Shown one piece after another: positions 10,201 through 19,050 of a DNA stretch of 64,000 nt (positions within the stretch are counted from its first letter, which is position 1; each line of letters starts with the position of its first letter). The notes under the pieces are model-generated. The model did no database searches. It had not been told where the DNA came from and saw only the letters and a list, made by a program, of their open reading frames with translations. This DNA is from Liolophura sinensis (lineage: Eukaryota > Mollusca > Polyplacophora > Chitonida > Chitonidae). A program made the translations under genes and the position numbers. The stretch is from the NCBI RefSeq assembly GCF_032854445.1, contig NC_088295.1, forward strand, positions 60,989,249 through 61,053,248, given 5' to 3'.

Positions 10201-13200
10201 AAAGAAAACAAAACACACTACACAGGCACTCAGCTGGTATGGAAGACACACCAGCGGTATATCGCTGACACAGTAAGGATGTACAATATTCACACACAAC
10301 AGATATAGCAGACACACCAGAGGTACATCACTGGCACACCAAGAAGGTACAGCAGGTACACAACAGATATAGCAGACGCACCACGGGTATATCACTGGTA
10401 CACCAAGGATGTACAGCAGGTACACAACAGATATAGCAAATACACCAGAGGTATATAACTAGTACACCAAAACTGTACAACCGACACACCAAAGGTATAT
10501 CGCTGGCACATCAAGGACGTACAACAGACATAGGAGACGCATCAGGGGTATATCACTGGCACACCAAAAATGTACAACAGACACACAACAGATTTTACAG
10601 ACACACCAGGGGTATATCACTGGCACATCAAGGATGTACAACAGGTACACACAACAGACGCACCAGGGACACCACACAAGCACACCCCAGACACACTACA
10701 GACACATCACATACACACAACAGATATACATGTAGAAGACACACTAGTGGTATATCATACCACAGATACATCATGGACTCAAAGGAAACAAGACACACCA
10801 AAGACACATCACAGACTCATAACAAACGACTGACACACCAAAGACACATCACAGACTCATAACAAACGACAGACACACCAAAGACACATCACAGACTCAA
10901 AACAGACACACCAAAAGACACATCACAAGACTCTCAACAGACAACATACACACCAAAGACACATCACATAACAAACGACAGACACACCATTGACACATCA
11001 AAGACACATCACAGACTCATAACAAACGACAGACACACCATTGACTCACCAAAGACACATCACAGACTCATAACAAACGACAGACACACCATTGACACAC
11101 CAAAGACACATCACACATTCACAACAAACAACAGACACACCACTGACACACCAAAGACATATCACAGAATCAAAACAAATTACAGGGCCTCTGTGGCTCA
11201 GTTGGTTAGCGCGCTAGCGCAGGGTGATGACCCAGCGGTCTCTCACCATTGCGGTCGCTGTGAGTTCAAGTCCAGCTCATGCTGGCTTCCTCCCCAGCCG
11301 TACGTGGGAAGGTCTGTCAGCAACCTGCGGATGGTCATGGTTTTCCCCCGGGCTCTGCCCGGTTTGCACCCACTATAATGCTGGCCGCCGTTGTATAAGT
11401 GAAATATTCTTGAGTACAGCGTAAAACACAAATGAAATAACTAAATATATAAATCAAAACAAATTACAGACACACCAAAGACACATCACAGACTCGCTGT
11501 GATTTCAAGTCTCCTGCTGGCTCCCTCTCTGTCTGTACATGGGAATTTCTGCCAGCAACCTGCCAGATTTTTCTCCAGGCTCTGGCTGGTTTACTCCCAT
11601 TATAGTTCTGGCTCGTGGTATAAGTGAAATATTTATTATGCTGTAAAACACCAATGAAATAAATGAATAAATCAGCCCAATATCATTGTTGACATGTGGA
11701 ATCAACAAAAAGCATGTCAACTGAACACATCAGTGTTTTTGGGTGTGAAAACCAACATGTAACTCAACAGAAATTTTGGCTGATTTTTGCAGATGGAGAG
11801 CACTATCAAGCAAGCTGAAGAAGAGAGGTGCCGAGCTCTGGAGGGTGCCAAAAGGCTGTATGATGAGTATAAGCCTGTGAAACACCAGGTGGATGTCCTG
11901 AGATGTGGGATGGGCCTGGAAAAGTTACCTGGCCTTCAAGATGAGGAGGAGAAACTCACACCTGAGTAAGACATCTCTACGTGCCATGCTAGGTGTTTCA
12001 TGTAGAAACACTCGTCTACATGGACCTGTACCTTTAAAAATGCTGCTTGTGGAGTCTATGCGACAATAAACAGTCGACGATGCTCCTGTGGCTGTTTGAG
12101 CAGTTCATTGAAAAACACTTAATTGGCGTCCACCAGTATAGTGTTCATAACTGTACATCACAAGTAGGACAGTTGGTCATTAACTTGCCAAAGGTCACTG
12201 GTTATGCTGGATATTCCATGGTTTAACCAGTGACCACAATAGCAAAACTGGAAAAGTGTTAAGCGAGGTGTTTAGCAACTATCAAATAAGTGAATAAACC
12301 AATAACTTTAGACATGATGCACTTTGGCTTATGTTCACATGCATTGGTCATACCAGTGATTGAAGGGTTGAGAATTTTGTTCTTAAAACATTTCCAAATA
12401 AAGTGATAGGCACATGTTACATTGCATTCACAGTAAGGCCCTTCCCCAAACCTATCAGATCTTGAACCTATCGTGTTGCACTTTCTGGTTTGGCTGAGCC
12501 CTTAACTAAGGTTTATCAGGTACCTGTTGAGGTGCTGTGGTTTTTTCCAGGCTCTATCACATTTCCTCTGCCCATAAACCTTGGTCACTTAAATGAAACC
12601 TTCTTTATAGCATATAATTTATTTTTTTGTTAGAGTTGTCTCCCCTCCTCAAGCTGACTGTACAGGTTTGTGTTGGGTTTTAACTGCACTCCTAAAAAGT
12701 AAGAATGCCTGAAACTGATAAAAATAATATTTAGATAATGAAGGAGAAAAAAATTTAAAAAAAAAAACAGAAATAAAACAAAAAAGATAATTAGTTAAGA
12801 GTTCATTACCATTCCAAGCCTTTGGAATGTAGTTGGTCTCAGTAATATGGTATCTTATGAACTACCTAAGGATCATTATAATGAGTTTTAATAAATTTTT
12901 AGGTAATTGCACACCTAAGTAATAATGTGAAATGGAAAATATAGTCTCCATAACCCACCTCAAAACCTTAGAAAATCATTGCTTTAGTTGGATTTTATTG
13001 GTAAATAAAGAAATGTAAAGAAAAAAATATAATGTTGAACACAGTTCTCTTTTGCCTATTCTTTGCTTATTATTTGGACTGCTATGTATACATATAGGTC
13101 AGCTGCCAGTTTACATGAAATCCCAATGTAAGCTTTATTTTCTAAAAGATTTTATGCTTGGTTGACAGTTTTCAGTACAGCTTCAGGAATATTAATGTAC

Positions 13201-16200
13201 AATCAAAATATATTCATACATCAATGTATTAATGAATCAAAAGGAACAAATAGAAGTCAGTCATTATTTTGGACTTCTGTAGATTGGTGTGAAAATGGCA
13301 GAGCAAATGCAAAAACTTTGTTTCCCTCTGCACCCATATAGACACTTGTCTGCTGTAAAACAGCTGTGCATGGGTCCCTGGGAAAGGAGCACTTTTAAAG
13401 CAGGCAGTTGGTTGTCATCTGGCTGTATTAGTCAATATGATTGACACTTTGACAGGTGACTTGTAATATTTGTAATACTTTGAATTGGTGTCGACCAAGG
13501 TTGAGTGTTGTGATGGGAGCATGTTTCAAAATATGTATTTGTCAGATGGGTCAGTGTTCAAGATTATATCTACATATACTGTAGTAGAAAAATCTGAAAA
13601 ATAATAAAATAGTGCTTGACTGTGGTTAAATCTCAACTCAAATGTTCAATATACTTAATAGGTGCAAGTACATGCACATGTAACTGAAATTCACAGGTGT
13701 GGTCTGATTTGTAGCAGTTTTGTTCGTTATTACAAAATACACTGATTACAGATACATAATTATTACATAAGATCGTACAGAAATTACATTGTACATGTGT
13801 TAACGTACCAATCTTATTTTTCTGGTATAGTTGATGATGCACTTCATCCAAAAAAAAAAGCATTTCTTCAAATTTAATATACCTACATGTTGAGTGCTTT
13901 GTTTATGTAGAAAACCAGTTTTAACCCGGTTGGTACTTGTATTGTACTTTTCAGAATATGTAAGTGTACCTGTGGACCTGATACATATGTATGCATTCGT
14001 GATGTACAGGATTGAGGGAATGATCAATTTAATCCCTTATTGTGTTTTAGATATTTTGACAAGCCAAGTTCTCATGAACAGTGGCCCGTAGAAGCTCAGG
14101 AACCTCCCATTCCCCAGACGCTGGTTGCAGCAGCTGCAGCTGCGCAGCAGATACAGGTGCCGCGACCGAAAACAGAGCGCCAAGCCTTCAGGCAACAACC
14201 TCCCCCAATGAAAGTAAGTGGCTGTAGTGCAAATATGTCTTCCTGTTGTTTGGTTATGTTGAAAATATACACCATTTAAGTTCCCTAAATTAGGCCTGCC
14301 GTCGTCATATAAGTGAAATATTGTTGAATACGGCGTAAAACACCATTCAAATAAATAAATAAATAAATAAATTTATTTGATTTGTGTTTTACACTGTAAT
14401 GTAGAATATTTGCTTTACAACTGCAACCAGCATTATGGTTTGAGGAAACCCACACCACCTGACAACCACCAGGAGGTTGGTGGCAGACTTAAACCAACAA
14501 ATTTATGCTCAGTCTAATTTGTATACTGTAGTACATGCACTTAATCAGTATGTCCATATGGAAGTTGATTTACAAGGAAACACTTGTTGGCTCAATGATT
14601 TAAGAAATAATTCTGAAATTTTACTTAGCCAGAAAGGGTTCCTTTGTATGAGTGTTTAGATCCCACAGAAATGTCCATTTCAGAATAGAGTTATCCCCCC
14701 TTGACCATGTGTAAAGAACGTAATCACAAAATATCCTAGTCACTGACCGACTTTCATTACACCATTCTGCGTGTACCTCATCCCCATGTGCTTATCACAG
14801 AATACTGTATATCACTCATAAATAAAATATCTCAACACAAAACACTATTGATAGTATTAAAAACCTGCATTGTACATTGTACATGTTTGTGCACTGTTGA
14901 CACAATTAAAGAAGTATTCAGGGATTCATGGAAGGTCAGATTTTACAAAGTAGAACTCAAAACTTGATTATTTTTTTTTACAAATTGAGCTAAAACAAAA
15001 TATTCTGACCAGTTTTCCAGTCCATATTGAGCTCAAATATATTTCACAAACTGAGCCAAGTTTTATTTTGTATTATGCCATTATTTATATATTTCTGATA
15101 ACATCAATTTTACATCTTGAAATGTAGGATATGTAAATACAATTAATAAAGCAGCTTATTTTGAAAAAATAACACGTTTGTTAGATTTTCTGTGATTCAT
15201 GTCAACATATAGCCTACAAATAATATTTTTATTTTACTTTTTTTCCTTTCAGCTTTAAATACTGTTTATTTGATACTGCACTTTTCTTTTAAATATACTT
15301 TTTCTGCTTTATTTTACATGAGAAAATGACATTTTGTTCAGCTTAACCTTCTCACCTCTATATTTATTTTTTGCCTAATTTGAGAGGGAGTCACATTAGG
15401 CTTCCTTCAAAGTGAGGTTGTTTATTCGACAGACAGAATAGTAAAAATGTGTACAAGATCTTTACTTCAGCAGATTTCTTGCCTTGCTTTTTCTACGCAA
15501 GTGAATAAACTGATCTGAATGGAATTTCTCATGATTCTGACATGTTGACAAGATTACGCCTGTCTGACACAGCTAAATCTTACTACTGACAGACCCACCA
15601 AGCATGCATAATGTGGGGACGACTGCAAACACCGCCATCTATGATGTCACCTCCACACACTTAATGAATGATTATGGCTGAAGGCCACAGCGGCAACCTT
15701 AGATTCACTGTGTTTTAGCCCTGCTTTGGTTTTACTTGCATAGGTAAAACACTGCAAGCCAATGCAAAAATGAACAGAAACCAAGACACCATCTCTGTTT
15801 AATACATAATGACCGAGTTTATTGTTAAGAGCCTCAGTAACATTTGTGACAGCCAAGTGCTTGAGAAACGTTTTCAATTTGTTTATTAAGGTTAGCTGTA
15901 TGAATTCAGTTTTCTTACATTCCGTTTATATCGGCAAGTAAATTGAGTATAGTTATTTCTTTCTTTCAGATTTTTTTAGTGAAAATATTCAGTTTTTTGA
16001 CAGGCTATCATACAGGGATTGACGGCTAAGGTTTTTATTTTAACTCTTGTTGGTTAGGTTTCCATGGTCCAAAGGGTTAATAATGACCCCGATGCCACCC
16101 ACCAATGCCTCCCACCAATGCAGTCGCTCAGTTAAAGTCTAGCTCATGCTAGTTTCCTCTCTGGCTGTATGTGGGAAAGTTTGCTACGGATGGTTGTGGG

Positions 16201-18202
16201 TTGTGGGTTTGGATGGAAGGTTAAGCTTTTTTTTTTAGTTCTTGTGAAATGGGCACCCTTTTTTTGCTCTCATGCTTAAGGGATCGTGGATGGTGCTTAC
16301 ATTTTTCTGTTTTGTGAACTCGCTCTGTTCTGCTGTAAACACAGGTTTCTGTCTATATTTATTTATTTATCTGAGTGTTGTTTTATGCCATACCTGCATG
16401 GTACTGGAGAATATTTCACTTATAGAATGGCAGTTCTGTATATAAGCCTTCCATGTAGGGCTACAGTTTCTAGTGCAAGCATCTATATAGAGAAGCTTAT
16501 TGTCTCTATACTTATACATCTTGTATGTGTACTTTAACATATTTATGGAGTGTCAAAGTTTATATTATTTTTGAGCTTCATTTTCTCTGGTATACACATT
16601 ATCTGCAGAAGTTTTCCACTTTTTGTACTAGGAGCGTATGACCATAATGACACTGACTGCCGCATTTGCCCTCCTAGACTGCAATGGAATGGTTAAACCG
16701 TCCATAAACATGTAGTCAGTGTCTGTTGTCCACTGGGTATTTGCTCAGAAAAACATAGGAATTTGCAGTCACAGTACATGGATTGCCATATAGCGTTTTG
16801 CACATCAAAGACAACTCAAGCAAGTTTGTGCTCAAACTCCGTACAAAGAAGTTATTTTTCTACCGTATCTCATCATTTGCTCAGTCATTCACAGGGTTTG
16901 CCACCCATAGTGTATGAATTGCCAAATGCTGTTTGTGATTTACACCCGAGACGATTTGCAATGATATACATCATCCATAACATACGAGTGAGTGATTGCT
17001 TGGGGAATAATATCGTGCTTAGCAAATTCACAACCTATTATTTCGCTGCTCTGCAATCTTTATGCATATGATAAACAGTCATTTGTGACGGTGTAATAAG
17101 TGTGACCTTTCTTGTTAATTTAGTGGCAAGATCTTAGCACTGTCTTATAAGAGAATAATATCTGTGTATGACTGTGATTCTGCTTTATTTTGGTTTAGAG
17201 GTCAGTAGTGAACGTATCAGCTCACTTTTGAACATTATGCAGTTTTACGAACTGCTCAGTCAGGCGAGGCATTGGTGTTCTATAAATGCCTCTTAGGTTA
17301 AGTGTACAGTTTCTGCTTGGAAATAACAAGAAAAGACTAACTTAACATAGATGTACCCCCGAAATGACAGAAATCTAAACTACATTTACATGTACACCCA
17401 AAATATACCCTCAAATCAACAGAATGATGGCATGCAACATTTACATGCACTGTGTAAAGTAATACACCTCCCATTCATTAGTCTTCAAAAAGTACCTGTC
17501 TTTTCTGGGAGCAAATGATTAGAGATCAAGGTACCTTTTTCTCGCCTCACACACACTTAATTTCTCCAAGCTGTCAACTTAATCCTTTCCCCACTTGTAC
17601 ATGTATAAGTAGATGTTTGTAGTTTCAAGCTTTTCTTTTCTGTCAGGAGTTGTGTTACTTTTCAGTCATACATCTCCTGTCATCAGCTATTTCTAGGTTC
17701 ATACGCATTTCTCCTATCATCAGCTGGTAGTATGTCTGTACTTGTCCCTCCTGTCATCAACTGTTTGTATGTCTGTACTTTTCTCTCCTGTGATCAACAT
17801 TTTGTATGTCTGTACTTGTCCCTCCTGTGATCAACAGTTTGTATGTCTGTACTTGTCCCTCCTGTGATCAACAGTTTGTATGTCTGTACTTGTCTCTCCC
17901 TTGATCAACAGATCATATGTCCATTCTTGTCTCTCCTGTGATCAACAGTTCATATGTCCTTACTTGTCCCTCCTGTCATCAGCTGTTTGTATGTCTGTAC
18001 TTTTCTTCTGCCATCAGCTGTTTTGTAGTTTTATTCTTGCCTCCTGTTTTCAGCTGTTTACATGTTCATATTTTTTTTCTGTTTTCAGGCTTGTCTGTCC
18101 TGTCATCAGCAAATCCACCGCAATGCACCAATTTGCCCATTGTGTAAAGCCAAGAGTCGATCCAGAAATCCCAAGCGTCCAAAGAGAAAGCAAGAGGACT
18201 GA
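4142..18202 (+). CDS. ZC4H2: ZC4H2 zinc-finger protein gene, five coding exons, complete (226 aa)
   Basis: The spliced product closely follows vertebrate ZC4H2 (about 224 aa) from end to end. Exons are 4142-4200, 9832-10003, 11793-11965, 14051-14213 and 18089-18202. All introns are GT-AG and the phases match, giving 681 nt. Residues about 8-105 form a charged coiled coil ([18 protein letters not shown]). Next come a PPIP motif and an alanine run. The C-terminal C4H2 finger uses C191, C194, H195, H199, C205 and C208, and a basic tail ending KRPKRKQED is a likely nuclear signal. Vertebrate ZC4H2 is a nuclear factor in neural development that is reported to stabilise RNF220 and Smads; the role here is inferred by orthology. 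Introns 1 to 4 are rich in repeats. Nothing is truncated. Confidence 0.95.
4363..4414. repeat. Short hairpin in ZC4H2 intron 1
   Basis: ATGACTACGCG and its exact reverse complement CGCGTAGTCAT flank a T-rich loop of about 30 bp. No function is evident. The rest of 4201-4500 shows nothing recognisable. Confidence 0.5.
4505..6560. mobile_element. Foldback (palindromic) element with a satellite amplified in its right arm
   Basis: The left arm (about 4530-4805) and right arm (about 4860 onward) are imperfect reverse complements. Matching blocks, left versus right reversed, include CGAATCCAGTCaGTAAACC, AACAGCCTCTTACAT, AAAGGTATGAAA, ACCGGCACcATgCAA, CCAACTTTTTCCACT, TTGTCCCAG and GAGCCCACTAGACAT. 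The left arm holds one copy of a ~76-bp segment; the right arm holds about 19 tandem copies, after which the palindrome resumes at about 6475-6515. No coding capacity is seen. The outermost boundaries and any target duplication are unclear. Confidence 0.65.
5034..6486. repeat. 76-bp tandem satellite, about 19 copies
   Basis: Units run GAATTTCAGAGGCTTTG, YATTGTGCYGGTCACAAGTC, TTTTCATACCTTTACATC, TTATATATATGTARGAGGCTT. Copies are nearly identical with shared variants (GAAGTTC/GAATTTC, CACAAATC, ATGTTGGAGG, ATATGTATGTAGG). Unit length 76 is not a multiple of three, so the many ~68-codon ORFs are artefacts of the repeat. It lies within ZC4H2 intron 1. Confidence 0.95.
6561..7769 (+). other. ZC4H2 intron 1, unannotated part
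   Basis: Single-copy-looking AT-rich sequence. I see no exon, RNA gene or recognisable repeat. Confidence 0.5.
7776..7895 (+). repeat. Dispersed repeat, copy 1 (second copy at 44308-44432)
   Basis: Shares blocks CATCTAATGAACAACAT, CTCATATCTTTACTTTTC-like sequence, TAGTAAAGA and ACTAATATCT in the same order with 44308-44432. Family unknown; no coding potential. Confidence 0.6.
8345..8640. repeat. 96-bp tandem repeat, 3 copies
   Basis: Units start at 8345, 8441 and 8538 (95-97 bp) and share TTTGTAACCATGTTGGGAAC, AAGACCATTTGTGAATAA and GGTTGGTGTTGAACAACGCG. A fourth unit breaks off at 8640. ORFs on the minus strand here are repeat artefacts. 7896-8340 and 8641-9830 hold nothing I recognise. 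Confidence 0.9.
9832..10003 (+). CDS. ZC4H2: ZC4H2 exon 2
   Basis: Follows a TTCTTCTTCAG acceptor and encodes the main coiled coil from [10 protein letters not shown] to HADINL; the donor is GTATAT. The Met codon at 9755 upstream belongs to the intron and is not a start. Confidence 0.93.
10200..11170. repeat. CACACCA-rich minisatellite in ZC4H2 intron 2
   Basis: The first part (10200-10660) has units of about 65 bp with GACACACCAGAGGTATATC, ACTGGCACACCAAGGATGTA and CAACAG. The second part (10800-11170) has shorter units with CACACCAAAGACACATCACA and GACTCATAACAAACGACA. All share an AC/CA-rich core. The apparent Cys/Tyr/Leu-rich minus-strand ORFs are translations of this array and are not genes. 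Confidence 0.85.
11186..11451 (+). mobile_element. Full-length tRNA-derived SINE with 18-bp target duplication
   Basis: The tRNA-like head has an A box (TGGCTCAGTTGG) and a B box (GAGTTCAAGTCC). A body (GGGCTCTGCCCGG, AATGCTGGCCGCCG) and a tail (ATAAGTGAAATATTCTTGAG, then AATAA units) follow. It is flanked by a perfect duplication AATCAAAACAAATTACAG at 11168-11185 and 11452-11469, so it inserted into the CACACCA minisatellite. It is probably mobilised in trans by a LINE; family name not certain (MetaSINE/Deu-like is possible). Confidence 0.9.
11494..11675 (+). mobile_element. 5'-truncated SINE copy, same family
   Basis: Begins at CTGTGATTTCAAGT (B-box region) and continues through CAGCAACCTGC, TCCAGGCTCTGGCTGG, GTATAAGTGAAATAT and an AATAAATGAATAAAT tail. 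It lies just downstream of the full-length copy. Confidence 0.8.
11793..11965 (+). CDS. ZC4H2: ZC4H2 exon 3
   Basis: Follows TTTTTGCAG and encodes [11 protein letters not shown] through EEEKLTP plus two bases of Glu; the donor is GTAAGA. It continues the coiled coil ([17 protein letters not shown]). Confidence 0.93.
12500..12615 (+). mobile_element. Decayed SINE body in ZC4H2 intron 3
   Basis: TGTGGTTTTTTCCAGGCTCT, TTTCCTCTGCCCATAA and CACTTAAATGAAAC follow the SINE body in order with many substitutions. The rest of intron 3 (11966-14050) shows nothing recognisable. Confidence 0.45.
14051..14213 (+). CDS. ZC4H2: ZC4H2 exon 4
   Basis: Follows TGTTTTAG and encodes [21 protein letters not shown], the alanine-rich stretch and FRQQPPPMK; the donor is GTAAGT. 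A decayed copy lies at 3680-3880. Confidence 0.93.
14289..14372 (+). mobile_element. SINE 3' end
   Basis: CCTGCCGTCGTCATATAAGT, GAAATATTGTTGAATACGGC and GTAAAACACCATTCAAATAA match the SINE tail. It ends where an inverted copy begins. Confidence 0.75.
14373..14490 (-). mobile_element. SINE fragment, inverted, tail-to-tail with its neighbour
   Basis: TTTATTTGATTTGTGTTTTA, GAATATTTGC and CAGCATTATGGTTTGAGGAA are the reverse complement of the SINE tail and body. It shares its A/T-rich tail with the plus-strand copy at 14289-14372, so their transcripts would form a hairpin. 14491-16095 holds nothing recognisable. Confidence 0.7.
16095..16215 (+). mobile_element. Decayed SINE fragment
   Basis: CCACCAATGCAGTCGCT, AGTCTAGCTCATGCTAGTTTC, CTCTGGCTGTATGTGGGAAAG and CGGATGGTTGTGGGTT follow the SINE head-body junction. 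Confidence 0.6.
16352..16440 (-). mobile_element. SINE 3' fragment, minus strand
   Basis: TTTATTTATTTATCTGAGTG, TTGTTTTATGCCATAC and GGAGAATATTTCACTTATAG are the reverse complement of the SINE tail. 16441-17640 holds nothing I can identify. Confidence 0.65.
17660..18110 (+). repeat. ~37-bp minisatellite related to the start of ZC4H2 exon 5
   Basis: About a dozen units of CTGTSATCAACAGTTTGTAT plus GTCTGTACTTGTCCCTC run up to the exon 5 acceptor. The unit segment ACTTGTCCCTCCTGTCATCAG matches the exon start GCTTGTCTGTCCTGTCATCAG at most positions, and late units carry CCTGTTTTCAG like the acceptor itself. Translated units read CLSCDQQF or CPSCHQLF, mimicking CLSCHQQI of the zinc finger. These ORFs do not splice in and are not coding. 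Confidence 0.8.
18089..18202 (+). CDS. ZC4H2: ZC4H2 exon 5 (C4H2 zinc finger)
   Basis: Follows CTGTTTTCAG and encodes [19 protein letters not shown], a basic tail and a TGA stop at 18200-18202. All six zinc ligands of the family are present. Its first ~21 nt resemble the minisatellite unit that fills the preceding 430 bp. Confidence 0.95.
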   Translation, partial: ACLSCHQQIHRNAPICPLCKAKSRSRNPKRPKRKQED

Positions 18203-18555
18203 TTGATGCAGTTTGGGGACATCATATCATCTTTCTTCTACAAGAGTAACCAGTGTTTTTATTTCATACCCATATTCTTATTTATTAAAGTGCTTCAGGC
18301 AAGGTGTGTAGGTGATGACACCATCATCAACATCAGGGATTTCCTCTTACAAAAATGTAAGTGTTTAAGTTTGTTGACACTGGTTATCTCTCATACAATG
18401 CCCAACAATTAGACATACTTGAAAATGTGGCTGTAACCCCTAACCTACAAACAGTTGAAGAGGACATCCCGTTTTTTGTTTTTTTTTGTTTATATATGTG
18501 AAAAGATGTATGAGCACTTCATATACCCTCTAAAGAACGAACCTAACCAAATGTG
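18203..18555 (+). other. ZC4H2 3' UTR and flank
   Basis: Sequence after the TGA. No clear AATAAA is seen close by and the transcript end is not determined. A T-rich run (18474-18500) is the only notable feature. Confidence 0.4.
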
Positions 18556-19050
18556 GTAAATTACTTAAAGTAAAAGAAAGCTAAAATATGAAGTAAGGTT
18601 TATCATATAGACAACTGAAAACTATACGTAAAAATACTTTTATTTAGTTTTTCTTAGAGTGTTGGAAGACATTCAGATACATGTATTTGAATACTATGGT
18701 GGGCTTTATGAGCCATATTGACTGTATCTGGGAACTCTGACATCACATCACCTTTTTTCCAGACGGAAGGAATTTTTGGGAGCAGTATTTCAGTAATCCT
18801 TTACTCTTAGGTGAAAAGAGTTATTCCAACATTCAGTGTCATAATTAGAGCTGGAAAAGCTTTCTGTTTTTATTCCTAAACTCTGATAATATGGTCCATG
18901 GAGCCCTCCTTAGAATTCAAATGTTTGAACGCCTTTTACTCTCTTCACAAAAGCCTAAAAAAATAAATGAAAGTATATTTATGCATAGTTTTAAGTGGTG
19001 TATTTAGTGATGTCAAATTTGATTTTTAGAGGTTTTTACCTTTAAGATAT
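18556..19050 (+). repeat. Dispersed repeat, copy 1, with internal insertion (copy 2 at 49388-49700)
   Basis: 18568-18660 matches the start of 49388-49700 (GTAAAAGAAAG, AAATATGAAGTA, CAACTGAAAACTA). 18912-19050 matches its end (TTAGAATTCAAATG, CTAAAAAAATAAAT, GATTTTTAGAGG, TTTACCTTTAA). About 250 bp separate the two blocks here and only about 40 bp in the other copy. Family unknown. Confidence 0.6.

Noticed and set aside
10117-10833. Tyr/Cys/Leu-rich minus-strand ORFs and a His/Thr-rich plus-strand ORF
   Set aside because: Low-complexity translations of the CACACCA minisatellite.
11186-11275. Functional tRNA gene
   Set aside because: A and B boxes belong to a SINE head; acceptor and anticodon arms do not form a proper cloverleaf and SINE body follows.
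16763-17071. 102-codon plus-strand ORF in ZC4H2 intron 4
   Set aside because: No similarity to a known protein or transposon domain; within chance length for this base composition.
17880-18206. 108-codon ORF and the overlapping 17917-18147 ORF reading into exon 5
   Set aside because: The 108-codon ORF reads exon 5 in the wrong frame. The zinc-finger resemblance comes from the minisatellite, not from a real alternative exon.
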